Assembly: GCF_009910365.1 (NCBI RefSeq)
Contig: NZ_CP036423.1
Span: forward strand, 2,542,001 to 2,606,000
DNA: 64,000 nucleotides
Source: Aequoribacter fuscus
Lineage (GTDB): Bacteria; Pseudomonadota; Gammaproteobacteria; Pseudomonadales; Halieaceae
Direction: 5' to 3'
Both the position numbers and the translations under genes were made by a program. This document shows positions 1-8,422 of this stretch, one piece after another; position 1 is the stretch's first letter, and each line of letters opens with the position of its first letter. The notes below the pieces were generated by a model. The model made no database searches, had not been told where the DNA came from, and worked only from the letters and a program-made list of their open reading frames with translations.

Positions 1-3
1 GCC

Positions 4-636
4 TTATTGGCGAGCAATTTCTTTATCGAGATTTTCATGATCAGATAAACCCTTTTGCTCAAGCATTTGAATTTCCAATGTCATTTTTTTAAACAACAAG
101 GGGGCAAACCGCAAAGACTCCAATGACTGCATCAGCAAACGAATATTTTTGATTTGACGCTCTATTAACCGGTCAATGATATCAACTTTATCGATGACAT
201 AACCAAAGGCACGACCTCTAAGCGAAACGATAGTAAATCCATTATTTGACAGCCTTTCTTGAAGATCCTTTTCATCTTTTTTACTCAACGACTGCCCAGT
301 AAACGAGTTATACAATTGATCAAAAACTTGAAGGGCAACAGTTTCACCCATAAACCGTTCATTTTGATCGACAAGGAGCAATGCCATCTTCATAAGAACT
401 AGATGCTCTTTGTCCCGGTGATAAGACTTCAACCACCATGAACACTCTGCGATTTGCCGAACTAACTCACCGGCAAACCCTTCTGGATGATCGTAACTCG
501 CTAAATAATCATCGACAAAATGCCTGAACTCATCTTGCTCGTGATAAACAGAATTAATGGGCAACTGAATCACTTTATTGTCCGCCACAACAGCCTGAGG
601 AATCTTGAATGTAACAGCGCCCAATACGGCAAGCAA
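4..636 (-). CDS. Hypothetical protein next to a recombinase and XRE regulator
   Basis: This 210-residue protein is not recognised. It has no clear signal peptide and no confident membrane segment. The C-terminal half is rich in charged residues and leucines, suggesting helices or a coiled coil (about residues 150-205). The start is a TTG codon 45 bases after the stop of the XRE-type gene, on the same strand, so the two may be co-transcribed. No strong ribosome binding site was seen, so the true start may differ. Its position beside a tyrosine recombinase suggests accessory or mobile-element cargo; that is inference. Confidence 0.55.
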   Translation of the reverse strand: MLAVLGAVTFKIPQAVVADNKVIQLPINSVYHEQDEFRHFVDDYLASYDHPEGFAGELVRQIAECSWWLKSYHRDKEHLVLMKMALLLVDQNERFMGETVALQVFDQLYNSFTGQSLSKKDEKDLQERLSNNGFTIVSLRGRAFGYVIDKVDIIDRLIERQIKNIRLLMQSLESLRFAPLLFKKMTLEIQMLEQKGLSDHENLDKEIARQ

Positions 637-680
637 TACAATAAAATCAGTATAAATTGTCGATAAAATGTGGATAAAAA

Positions 681-920
681 TCAGTCAGAAATGTGAAGAA
701 TGACACCGGGGTTCTTTAATGGATCGCCGGTAAATTCTATACCGTAACTCTCGAGGCACGCCTTGATCGATAAGAGTACAGCAGTATTTGCAACAGGTAT
801 TCCTTCCTGAGACTCATATCGCCTAAGAGTTTTCATACTAATGCCACTTTTTTTAGCCAACTCCAAACCACTGAAGTTTAACATTGCACGGGCTGATCTA
901 ATTTGACTTGAGGATATCAC
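681..920 (-). CDS. Small XRE-type helix-turn-helix regulator
   Basis: A 79-residue protein that is essentially one helix-turn-helix domain. The stretch around residues 10-45 (SARAMLNFSGLELAKKSGIS followed by MKTLRRYE) has the spacing of the Cro/C1-type DNA-binding fold, as in stand-alone XRE regulators. It is divergent from the tyrosine recombinase gene. The recombinase promoter and a perfect palindrome lie in the gap just beyond its start, so it may repress the recombinase and itself. The target is inferred from position only. Confidence 0.75.
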   Translation of the reverse strand: MISSSQIRSARAMLNFSGLELAKKSGISMKTLRRYESQEGIPVANTAVLLSIKACLESYGIEFTGDPLKNPGVILHISD

Positions 921-936
921 AAAAAGAGCCTATAAT
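908..936 (+). promoter_or_regulatory. Sigma70-type promoter of the recombinase gene
   Basis: TTGAGG (908-913), a 17-base spacer and a perfect TATAAT (931-936) lie 52 bases before the recombinase ATG. This is the expected spacing for a housekeeping promoter. The -35 box overlaps the first codons of the divergent XRE-type gene, which would make its own expression sensitive to binding here. Confidence 0.7.
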
Positions 937-951
937 GTCTCATTATGAGAC
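937..951. promoter_or_regulatory. Palindromic operator between XRE regulator and recombinase
   Basis: GTCTCAT, one base, then ATGAGAC: a perfect 7-1-7 inverted repeat directly after the -10 box, where transcription should start. A dimeric repressor bound here would block the recombinase promoter. The adjacent XRE-type protein is the obvious candidate, by inference. Confidence 0.6.
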
Positions 952-987
952 TTTTATTGCTTTATATTATACATATTGGAGAATACC

Positions 988-1857
988 ATGCTTGAAGAAT
1001 TATTTGAAAAGTTTGATGGCGCTTTCGCAGAAAATACAATTCGCGCCTATAAATCAGATTTTAATCACTTCAACCAATGGTGCTTGCAAAACAATTTGGA
1101 CACACTAAAAACCACCGGCGATGATTGGAAAGACTATATCGAATACTGTGCTGAAAACTTATCTACGGCCACCGTCAGACGCCGCATTGATTCACTATCA
1201 AGCATGTTCAAACTAGCCTCATTAGAATGCCACGCAGACCACCCAGAGGTTGTCTTAGCTCTTAAACGAATGCACCGCAAAAAAGGCCGAGCACAAAAAC
1301 AAGCCGAACCATTAACTAAACATGTAAGAGATAAATTACTCGCTGTTTGTACTGATGACACGCGCGGAATGCGCAATAAAGTTCTACTTATGCTTGGCTA
1401 TGAGACAATGCGCAGACGCTCGGAACTTTGCAACTTCAGGTTCGAAAACTTACAAATCATGCCAAACGGAAAAAAAGCCATTTTCATGACCAAATCAAAA
1501 ACAGACCAATATGGCCAAGGAAAGCTGCTGCCTATATCCGATGAATTATTCGAATTAATTGGTGACTGGGAAAAAATCGTTGGCAGTGGTTATATACTTC
1601 GCGGCATCAACCAAAACCTTCAATTTACGAAGCAACTATCGCCGGCAACTATTAATAGAATCCTAAAACAACTCCAACAAGAAGCTGACTTAATACTCAA
1701 TAAAGAGTTATCAGGACACTCATTTAGGGTTGGAAGAGCTTTAGATCTTCTTTTAGAAGGTGAACCATTTGAGAAGATAATGTTACGGGGTGGTTGGCGA
1801 AGTGAATCTACAACCATACGTTACCTAAGAGCTTGGCAAGAAATTAGCCAGGCTTAG
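988..1857 (+). CDS. Tyrosine-type site-specific recombinase
   Basis: A 289-residue phage-integrase-family protein for DNA strand exchange. An N-terminal SAM-like core-binding domain (about residues 1-95) precedes the catalytic domain. Visible catalytic residues are Arg143 in the MRRRSEL segment, a Lys near 170, the HSFR box (His244, Arg247), Trp270 in GGWRS and the nucleophile Tyr279 in IRYLRAW. I chose the ATG at 988 over an upstream TTG at 976 because GGAG sits six bases before it. The 3' end overlaps the convergent aminotransferase gene by 14 bases, so the two are tightly abutted. No attachment site was identified. Confidence 0.9.
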   Translation: MLEELFEKFDGAFAENTIRAYKSDFNHFNQWCLQNNLDTLKTTGDDWKDYIEYCAENLSTATVRRRIDSLSSMFKLASLECHADHPEVVLALKRMHRKKGRAQKQAEPLTKHVRDKLLAVCTDDTRGMRNKVLLMLGYETMRRRSELCNFRFENLQIMPNGKKAIFMTKSKTDQYGQGKLLPISDELFELIGDWEKIVGSGYILRGINQNLQFTKQLSPATINRILKQLQQEADLILNKELSGHSFRVGRALDLLLEGEPFEKIMLRGGWRSESTTIRYLRAWQEISQA

Positions 1858-3055
1858 AAGCCAAAGTCATGACTTCAGATAAAACATCACACGTCTTTTG
1901 AATTTCAGCCTCAGTCAATGTAGGGTGCACCAAGAACATCAATGAAGTTTCACCCAACTCTTTTGCCACAGGCAAGCGCTCTTTGGGGCGATAAGGGGTA
2001 TTATCGAAAGCTTTTTCTAAGTAGACTTCTGAACAAGAACCAGAATAACATGGCACACCTCGAGAATTAATCGCGTCAATGATGCGGTCACGATTCCAAC
2101 CAGTATTTAATTGACCTGGCCTAACAAAAACATAACATTTATATGCTGCGTGCTGACAAGCTGTGTCTAAACTGCATCCAGCACAGCTAGCGCATTTAAG
2201 ATAGGGGACACGTAAAGCAAGGAATTTGGAGGCTGTTTCCCAAATTTTGATTTGGTTTTGTTGCCTTAATTTTGTCCAATCTGACATTCTATTTAATTGA
2301 ATTCGACCTACAACAGCTTGAATTTCAGTCATTCGCCAATTAGTACCAAAACTTTCGTGCAGCCAACGAAATCCCGGTGGATGCTCACGCTCATAAACCG
2401 CTTCGTAACTTTTACCATGATCTTTATAAGACCACATTTTACGCCAAAGGAATTCATCATTTGTGGTAACCATGCCACCTTCTCCAGCGGTGGTCATAAT
2501 TTTATCCTGGCAAAAACTCCACGCCCCGACATGACCTATAGAGCCTACAGACTTTCCTTTGTATTTCGCACCATGCGCTTGTGCACAATCCTCAATTACT
2601 GTAAGGCCATGTTCTTCAGCTAAGGCCATAATTGGATCCATATCCGCAGTCATCCCAGCGAGATGCACAACAATAACAGCTTTAGTTTTAGGGCTTATAA
2701 CAGTAGTAATAGTTTCGGCACTAATATTTTGGGAATTAGCATCAATATCGGCAAAAACTGGGATTGCGCCTGCTGTAACGACAGAAGAAACAGAAGCTAA
2801 AAAGGTTCTAGGAGTGACAATTACTTCATCACCTTTACCAATATCTAAAACTTTCAGAGCAACATCTAGCGCAAGGGTTCCGTTACCAAGGGCAATAGCA
2901 TATTTAGCATCAGACCAAGCGGCAAATTCTTTTTCAAATTCACGACATTCTTGTCCAGTCCAGTAGTTAACTTTATTTGATAATAGAGTTTGCTTGACAG
3001 CTTCAGCTTCTTCTTCAGTAAAACTAGGCCAGGGCGAAAATTGAGTATTTAACAT
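1844..3055 (-). CDS. DegT/DnrJ/EryC1/StrS-family aminotransferase
   Basis: A PLP-dependent sugar aminotransferase of 403 residues, a usual family length. The PLP lysine is in SFCQDKIMTTAGEGGM, with ALGNGTLALDVAL and VIEDCAQAHG as further family signatures. The C-terminal stretch GVPCYSGSCSEVYLEKAF resembles aminotransferases found with PglC/PglD genes, which aminate a 4-keto nucleotide sugar as in bacillosamine synthesis. A Cys-rich insert with six cysteines lies at about residues 286-306 and could bind a metal. It is the last gene of the minus-strand polysaccharide operon. The substrate is inferred; a keto sugar or an aldehyde supplied by the neighbouring LuxC-like reductase are both possible. 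Confidence 0.85.
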   Translation of the reverse strand: MLNTQFSPWPSFTEEEAEAVKQTLLSNKVNYWTGQECREFEKEFAAWSDAKYAIALGNGTLALDVALKVLDIGKGDEVIVTPRTFLASVSSVVTAGAIPVFADIDANSQNISAETITTVISPKTKAVIVVHLAGMTADMDPIMALAEEHGLTVIEDCAQAHGAKYKGKSVGSIGHVGAWSFCQDKIMTTAGEGGMVTTNDEFLWRKMWSYKDHGKSYEAVYEREHPPGFRWLHESFGTNWRMTEIQAVVGRIQLNRMSDWTKLRQQNQIKIWETASKFLALRVPYLKCASCAGCSLDTACQHAAYKCYVFVRPGQLNTGWNRDRIIDAINSRGVPCYSGSCSEVYLEKAFDNTPYRPKERLPVAKELGETSLMFLVHPTLTEAEIQKTCDVLSEVMTLASKPG

Positions 3056-3111
3056 TTACTAGATGCCTTTTGTCATATTGTAAAAATATAAATAGAATTA
3101 ATATGGCAACA

Positions 3112-3852
3112 CTAAATTAACATACCACCGTCGACACCTATTATTTGACCAGTCACATACGAAGACATGTCTGAACCTAAAAAAACAGCTAAAGATCCAA
3201 CCTCTTCTTGTTGACCTATTCTTCCCATAGCAACAGAATTAACTCGATCTTGGAACATCTTGTCAGAGATAGATCTTGACATATCCGAATCTATGAAGCC
3301 AGGTGCTATTGCATTCACACGTATGTTCTTTTCGGCTAGTTCTTTAGCAAGGGATTTAGTTATACCAATAACAGCGGCTTTAGAACCACCGTAAACTGAT
3401 TGTCCAGCATTTCCATTTGTACCAATAATTGACGACAAATTAATAATACTGCCAGAATTATTCTTTGACATAATACGCGAAGCGTATTGACACATAAAAA
3501 TGATACTAAATGAGTTAATAGAGAAAGTATCAAAGATTTGCTTTTTGCTTACCATGCCAATTAAAGCATCGTCCAAAATACCAGCATTATTTACAAGCAC
3601 ATCTAATTTTTTTGATTTTTTTAAAAATTCTCTAAACGCTAATTTAACAGATTCAGGGTCAGAGACATCACAGATAAAAGGTTCGGCTTTACCGCCTTGA
3701 GAATGAATAAAAGTGACAACTTCATTTACCTTTTGTTCATTTCTTCCATTAACAAAAACAACCGCTCCATGTTCTGCAAAAAGAAGAGCTGTCGTGTAAC
3801 CAATTCCACGAGTTGCACCCGTAACAATACAAACTTTATTATTTAAAAGCAT
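3112..3852 (-). CDS. FabG-like short-chain dehydrogenase/reductase
   Basis: A 246-residue classical SDR, the length of 3-oxoacyl-ACP reductases. The cofactor motif TGATRGIG is at residues 11-18, NNAG at 88-91, the catalytic serine at 140 or 141, and YxxxK as Tyr154/Lys158. The C-terminus VTGQIIGVDGGM is typical of FabG. It lies between the aminotransferase and the PglD-like acetyltransferase, near an acyl carrier protein. It may reduce a 3-oxoacyl-ACP to a 3-hydroxyacyl group for sugar decoration, but a keto sugar or aldehyde substrate cannot be excluded. Confidence 0.85.
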   Translation of the reverse strand: MLLNNKVCIVTGATRGIGYTTALLFAEHGAVVFVNGRNEQKVNEVVTFIHSQGGKAEPFICDVSDPESVKLAFREFLKKSKKLDVLVNNAGILDDALIGMVSKKQIFDTFSINSFSIIFMCQYASRIMSKNNSGSIINLSSIIGTNGNAGQSVYGGSKAAVIGITKSLAKELAEKNIRVNAIAPGFIDSDMSRSISDKMFQDRVNSVAMGRIGQQEEVGSLAVFLGSDMSSYVTGQIIGVDGGMLI

Positions 3853-3875
3853 TAGATATTCCTAAAAAATATAAA

Positions 3876-4511
3876 TTATCGTATAAAGCGATTTTTAAGA
3901 ACTGAATAATCACTTCTCAATGAAATAATTGATTTCTCTGCTGCATCACTCTTAACGTAAGAATGAGAGTCAACTATTGACATATACCCTAGGGTAACAC
4001 CAGGGAATATTGTTGAGCGTGTTCCTAAAAAGCAGCAAGCGCCTACATGAGAACATCCATTTGCAGCACAGTATGGTGAGAAAACTGTATTATCTCCAAT
4101 AACAGCTTCATGACCAACACTTGAATGTACATTTAAAACTACATTATCTCCTATTTGAGCAAACGCATTTACAATGGTGTAAGGCGCAATTATACAACCA
4201 ACCCCAAGTTTTGCAGTCTTGGAGATAAATGCAGAAGGGTGAATATATGTATAGAATTTTGCACCTTTAGAAATTAACTTATCAAAAATCGTTTTTCTGT
4301 AGGAAACATTACCGATTGCAATAATAAAATAATCATCATCACTTGGAATATAATCGTCGAGTTTACCAAGATACGAAAGCTCGTTTTGTATTTTCTTATC
4401 GTCCAAAATTCCCTTTAATTTGAAATTCATTAAAAATGAACTATCACACAAAAGGTAATCAATCAACTCTAAACAAAAACCACCACCACCAACAATAATT
4501 AGATTGTTCAT
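3876..4511 (-). CDS. PglD/NeuD-like sugar O/N-acetyltransferase
   Basis: A 211-residue protein with an N-terminal Rossmann-like segment (NNLIIVGGGGFCLELIDYLL) and a C-terminal left-handed beta-helix of hexapeptide repeats from about residue 90, the architecture of the PglD/NeuD family. These enzymes transfer acetyl or other acyl groups from CoA to amino sugars or sialic acids. The catalytic His is probably in NVHSSVGHEAVIGDN. It sits 12 bases after the LuxC-like gene stop, consistent with one operon. With the PglC-like transferase and the aminotransferase it suggests a diacetamido sugar; the exact acyl donor is unknown. Confidence 0.8.
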   Translation of the reverse strand: MNNLIIVGGGGFCLELIDYLLCDSSFLMNFKLKGILDDKKIQNELSYLGKLDDYIPSDDDYFIIAIGNVSYRKTIFDKLISKGAKFYTYIHPSAFISKTAKLGVGCIIAPYTIVNAFAQIGDNVVLNVHSSVGHEAVIGDNTVFSPYCAANGCSHVGACCFLGTRSTIFPGVTLGYMSIVDSHSYVKSDAAEKSIISLRSDYSVLKNRFIR

Positions 4512-4523
4512 AAATTCAATTCT

Positions 4524-5714
4524 TTATCTATAATCGGCTCTAATTATTCGTGAAAAATAGACAAATAAATCTTTTCCATCCCAGACGTGATCAAAATCTA
4601 ATGCCGAACCAATTTTACAAACTCGGTCAATTTGAGATTCATTAAATTGTAAACATAATGAATCAACTCTTGGTCTATCTAGGCCATACTGACTCAATGT
4701 CTGAGTTTTGGGGGAAGTAAAAGGAATCATTTCTGATAATTCGTTAATAAAGGTAACTAAAATCAAACCATTTCCAACATGAAACGACATGTGATCATTC
4801 GGTGTTGGCGAATTTATAAAAATAATTTTAGAAAAATCACGATTCAATAAATATAAATCATCAAATTCAACCGACATTGATGAAATTGAAACAAACTTAT
4901 CCATTATTTCAGAATTATTGAGTTCCAAACCATAGTCAAGGCGATCATTTATATCAAGGAAAAAGCGAAAACTGGCTTGATCTCCAATCCAAAAAAGCCT
5001 CAGAGGAGAACTGCAAGCCTGCTGATTAAAAGTTTTAATATCATTTAAAAATGATTTGAAAATAATCTCCTTTTTGGCATCGTCAGCTTCATTAAAGGAC
5101 GACTGATCAATAACACAAATTGATTCTCTATCAGGAAAATAAATATCTCTTGTATAGGACGGTGCTGATATTTTTCTTAAGTTTTTAATTGATTCATCGC
5201 CCCCCCAAAAAACACGCAAATGAGCAAGTTCAGAGAAAAATGTAGTTATTTGGTCATCACGTTCATAAGACAGCAACAATATTCTAGATACAACATTTTT
5301 ATATCTTTCAATTAAAGACATTTTCTTGAAAATTGATATCATTATATTAATTTGTTCTGATTCTTTTGACGAAATCCTAACAATATTCATATTGCCCATT
5401 AAGAGTGATATAAATAATGAATATACAAAAATGGTATCAACATTACTTGGGCAAATATGGAAAACAGTACCCAAGGGAGACGAATTCTTACAGTATATTT
5501 TTTCAAAGTTTTTTACTTTTGATTTACGAAACCAATAAGCTAACGCCTGTAAATCTGGATATTTTCTAAATTCAATGCTTAATAGTTCTTTTGAAAATTC
5601 ACAAATAAATTCTATAGTGGTAGGAGAAAATGGCTGTTCAACATTTCGATTAAGAGAATAACTTTTAAATTTATCTAAAGTTAAACGCTTATCCTGAATG
5701 AGCAATTTAATCAA
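4524..5714 (-). CDS. LuxC-like acyl-CoA/acyl-protein reductase
   Basis: A 396-residue aldehyde-dehydrogenase-fold protein of the LuxC family. In bioluminescence LuxC reduces an activated fatty acyl group to the aldehyde with NADPH. The probable nucleophile is Cys234 in NQQACSSP, and GTVFHICPSNVDT marks the cofactor-binding region. I place the start at the TTG at 5714: a GGAAGG ribosome site lies six bases upstream and the LuxE-like stop codon ends two bases before, so translation is probably coupled. The frame stays open 19 codons further upstream but without support. No luxAB genes are present, so a role in polysaccharide or lipid modification is likelier than light emission. Confidence 0.8.
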   Translation of the reverse strand: MIKLLIQDKRLTLDKFKSYSLNRNVEQPFSPTTIEFICEFSKELLSIEFRKYPDLQALAYWFRKSKVKNFEKIYCKNSSPLGTVFHICPSNVDTIFVYSLFISLLMGNMNIVRISSKESEQINIMISIFKKMSLIERYKNVVSRILLLSYERDDQITTFFSELAHLRVFWGGDESIKNLRKISAPSYTRDIYFPDRESICVIDQSSFNEADDAKKEIIFKSFLNDIKTFNQQACSSPLRLFWIGDQASFRFFLDINDRLDYGLELNNSEIMDKFVSISSMSVEFDDLYLLNRDFSKIIFINSPTPNDHMSFHVGNGLILVTFINELSEMIPFTSPKTQTLSQYGLDRPRVDSLCLQFNESQIDRVCKIGSALDFDHVWDGKDLFVYFSRIIRADYR

Positions 5715-5715
5715 G

Positions 5716-6798
5716 TTACACCTTCCTTGTATCACTACAGCCACGTAATTCAGCTTGCGGTAGACGACCATTTACTTTGAAATATTTTCCATTTAAACCA
5801 CATGAGCAATCGTCCTCACCATACAAGACACCAACATCTTCAGTTAAAATAGAATTTCCTGGATAACTAGTTGGTAAAATACTTATAACTTGTATTAGCC
5901 CTTCTTTACCATGATCCAACACCGCGTAGTCAGATTTATCTCTTATTAAGATGTCAGAGTAATTGGACGCATGTAACATACCAGCAGAACACTCCATGAA
6001 TACCGATCCAACTTGCTCAATCATTCCATAATAATTGTATACATATACTAACTTAAGCTGATCATTTAGTCGTTTTTTAAATGTCTCATTTGAAATATTA
6101 AGATCTACTAGTTTTTTCCACCCACCGCCATGAATCATTAATGAATCTGGATGAACTACAAAAGAAAAATCCAATTCTTCAAGTCTTTCAATAAGTTTGC
6201 TCCATATTAAAAAAGTAAATCCAAAGAAAAATATAGGCTCATCCTCATACTTTTTAATAAAGGCAATAAATTCCTCTACCTTTAGATCCAGATTTTGGTC
6301 AAGACAATAAAAATGGTCACGACCAAAAACAGAATAACCTATAATACCGGCAGCTCTAGCATTAAATTTAGTTCTATCTTGGAGCAATTCTTTACTATCA
6401 ATAATACACATCGGAATGCGTTTGTTACCTATGAAAAAGCTTGAAATTTTATTCAATACTTTAGATTGTCTACTAGCAGTAGCTTTATTAAGATAAATTT
6501 TTGAAACTGATCCGGTTGTTCCACTAGAATTCAAAGTTTTAAAAAGATGCTCTTTAGAAATACTCAACAAATTATTGTTTTTAAATAGCCGTACCGGTAA
6601 ATAGGGATACTCACTTAGTTCTACAAAATCTTCCCGATAGTCAAAAAACTCTACAAAACGTCGGTAACCTTCACAATTTATGGAATGATGGATATGTAAA
6701 TCTCCCAAAATATCCAGTATAAAAGCCCTTTTCTCGGATTTATTTAGAGAATAAGGATTCTCAAAAAATAAATTATCTACTCTCTCATTAATATCCAT
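5716..6798 (-). CDS. LuxE-like acyl-protein synthetase
   Basis: A 360-residue member of the LuxE family, adenylate-forming enzymes that activate a carboxylic acid with ATP and hand it to the LuxC partner. The nucleotide-binding signature is TLNSSGTTGSVSKIYL (about residues 88-103), followed by YNYYGMIEQVGSVFMEC. The C-terminus carries a CSCGLNGKYFKVNGRLP segment as in LuxE and coenzyme F390-synthetase relatives. It lies directly between the AMP-ligase and LuxC-like genes with one- or two-base gaps. It probably works with the LuxC-like protein; the acyl substrate is unknown. Confidence 0.82.
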   Translation of the reverse strand: MDINERVDNLFFENPYSLNKSEKRAFILDILGDLHIHHSINCEGYRRFVEFFDYREDFVELSEYPYLPVRLFKNNNLLSISKEHLFKTLNSSGTTGSVSKIYLNKATASRQSKVLNKISSFFIGNKRIPMCIIDSKELLQDRTKFNARAAGIIGYSVFGRDHFYCLDQNLDLKVEEFIAFIKKYEDEPIFFFGFTFLIWSKLIERLEELDFSFVVHPDSLMIHGGGWKKLVDLNISNETFKKRLNDQLKLVYVYNYYGMIEQVGSVFMECSAGMLHASNYSDILIRDKSDYAVLDHGKEGLIQVISILPTSYPGNSILTEDVGVLYGEDDCSCGLNGKYFKVNGRLPQAELRGCSDTRKV

Positions 6799-6799
6799 T

Positions 6800-8116
6800 T
6801 TATTTTTTCAATGCCTTATAATCTTTTTTGCCATTATCATTAAGGGGGAAGGAATCTATCACGTAGAACTTTATATAATTTCCATTAATTTTAAAATTTT
6901 TTTGAATACAAATTGCGAGTTTCTGAAATTCATAAGACTTAATTGAAAAAACGTTTAAGAGATCTTCTTCACCATCAACCATAAAATCATCATGGAATAA
7001 ATCTGATAAACGCATTTCTATTTCGTCTAAACTATATCTAAACCCTGCAATTTTGATATATCGCTTGGCTCTTCCTGTAATAAAGAAAAATCCATCTTTA
7101 TCAACATAACCAAGATCCCCAGTTCTCAATTCAGACAAGCCTGTTAATGCAGCAAAGTCACTGAATTTTTCGATATAACCCATCATTACATTAGGTCCAG
7201 AGTAAATAATTTCAGATTCACTAGACAGCCTTAATTTTCCTCCCGGAATAGCAATCCCTATTGATAGCAATTTATCCATGAGCATATTAGGAGGCACATA
7301 ACTTATTCTAGCTGTAGCTTCTGTTTGACCATACATAACAAAAAACTCTTTATTATAAGTCTCTGCATATTCCAAGATCTTCTTTTTAAATCTTTCTTTA
7401 AGATTACCACCCGCTTGGGTAATAAACCTTAATGAAGGGTATTTATTCTTATAAAATCCAGTTCTCAGCAAAGCTTCATGTAAAAAAGGTACGCCAGAAA
7501 TATTAGTACAATTATTTGCTTGAAACATATCAATAAAATCTTTATCAAAAGGTGTTTTCTTAGTTATTACAACTGAAGCATTACAGTTTAAATGAGAATT
7601 TAGAATTGATAGCCCATAAGAATAGCTTAATGGCATTGAACAGAAACCTCTATCATTACAAGTTAGATTCAAGTAAACACTTATCGAATCTGCATTAGAC
7701 TGAAGAGCTTCATACGATAATGCAACAAGTTTTGGTGAGCCTGTTGATCCAGAAGTAGAAAGCAGTAAGGCTACCTCTTGATTGGGTACTACCCTTTGAT
7801 GATTCAATTCTAATATTCTATTTTTTGAAAAAATTGCCGAAGGATTATAGAGTTCAATATATTTTTTTAAATCTTCCTCCATAATATTTTCCGGCAAAAG
7901 CAAAGGAATAATTTTTAATTTTAAACACGCAATATAAGTAGCGACGCAATTAATAGAATTATCCATCACTATCAAAAAAATTGATCTCTTTTTAAAGTGG
8001 CTGAAACTTTCTGCAAATGTCGTAACTAAAATATTAAAACGTTCGAATGATAAACTGTCATCATCGGATATCAAAAAAACATCCGATGATGAGGAGATAT
8101 TTTCCCAGAAGTACAT
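6800..8116 (-). CDS. AMP-dependent acyl/aryl ligase (ANL family)
   Basis: A 438-residue adenylate-forming ligase, shorter than typical acyl-CoA synthetases (500 or more). The P-loop-like motif LLSTSGSTGSPKLVALS, the aromatic motif VMYGQTEATARIS and the hinge region GDLGYVDKDGFFFITGR are clear. The catalytic lysine is probably in PLNDNGKKDYKALKK at the extreme C-terminus. It starts one base after the acyl carrier protein stop, so loading that carrier protein is the likely job. The acid it activates is not predictable here. Confidence 0.85.
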   Translation of the reverse strand: MYFWENISSSSDVFLISDDDSLSFERFNILVTTFAESFSHFKKRSIFLIVMDNSINCVATYIACLKLKIIPLLLPENIMEEDLKKYIELYNPSAIFSKNRILELNHQRVVPNQEVALLLSTSGSTGSPKLVALSYEALQSNADSISVYLNLTCNDRGFCSMPLSYSYGLSILNSHLNCNASVVITKKTPFDKDFIDMFQANNCTNISGVPFLHEALLRTGFYKNKYPSLRFITQAGGNLKERFKKKILEYAETYNKEFFVMYGQTEATARISYVPPNMLMDKLLSIGIAIPGGKLRLSSESEIIYSGPNVMMGYIEKFSDFAALTGLSELRTGDLGYVDKDGFFFITGRAKRYIKIAGFRYSLDEIEMRLSDLFHDDFMVDGEEDLLNVFSIKSYEFQKLAICIQKNFKINGNYIKFYVIDSFPLNDNGKKDYKALKK

Positions 8117-8117
8117 A

Positions 8118-8354
8118 TTAATCTAAATATTTCTGAACAATCTCTTTGGCTTTAGCAAATGTGCTCATTTCAATAACATCATCTGTATCAATCATAATAT
8201 CAAATTCATCTTCAAGGCTTACTATCAATGACATATGGGCTACTGAATCCCACTGAGGTATTGATGCATACTGCAATGAATCCACAACCAAACTTTCTTC
8301 AATATTTAGCGTTTCTATAAAACATTTTTTTAAAGAACTTTCAAAAGTTGACAT
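8118..8354 (-). CDS. Acyl carrier protein
   Basis: A 78-residue acidic four-helix carrier protein. The phosphopantetheine serine is Ser37 in PQWDSVAHM, a DS-type variant of the DSL motif common in dedicated, non-FabG-pathway carriers. A strong AAGGAG ribosome site lies seven bases before the ATG. It heads a tight block with the AMP ligase, LuxE-like and LuxC-like genes, which argues for a carrier-bound acyl intermediate in this pathway rather than general fatty acid synthesis. Confidence 0.9.
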   Translation of the reverse strand: MSTFESSLKKCFIETLNIEESLVVDSLQYASIPQWDSVAHMSLIVSLEDEFDIMIDTDDVIEMSTFAKAKEIVQKYLD

Positions 8355-8422
8355 TTTACACTCCTTAAAGTCATATATTTACAACATTAAAAAATACAGT
8401 TAGAGTAAAAATCATTAACTAA

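Noticed and set aside
908-1108. 66-codon plus-strand frame before the recombinase
   Set aside because: It overlaps the promoter, the palindrome and the recombinase gene in another frame, and has no protein features.
4524-6798. Bioluminescence operon
   Set aside because: LuxC- and LuxE-like genes are present but no luxA, luxB or luxD is seen, and the context is polysaccharide synthesis.
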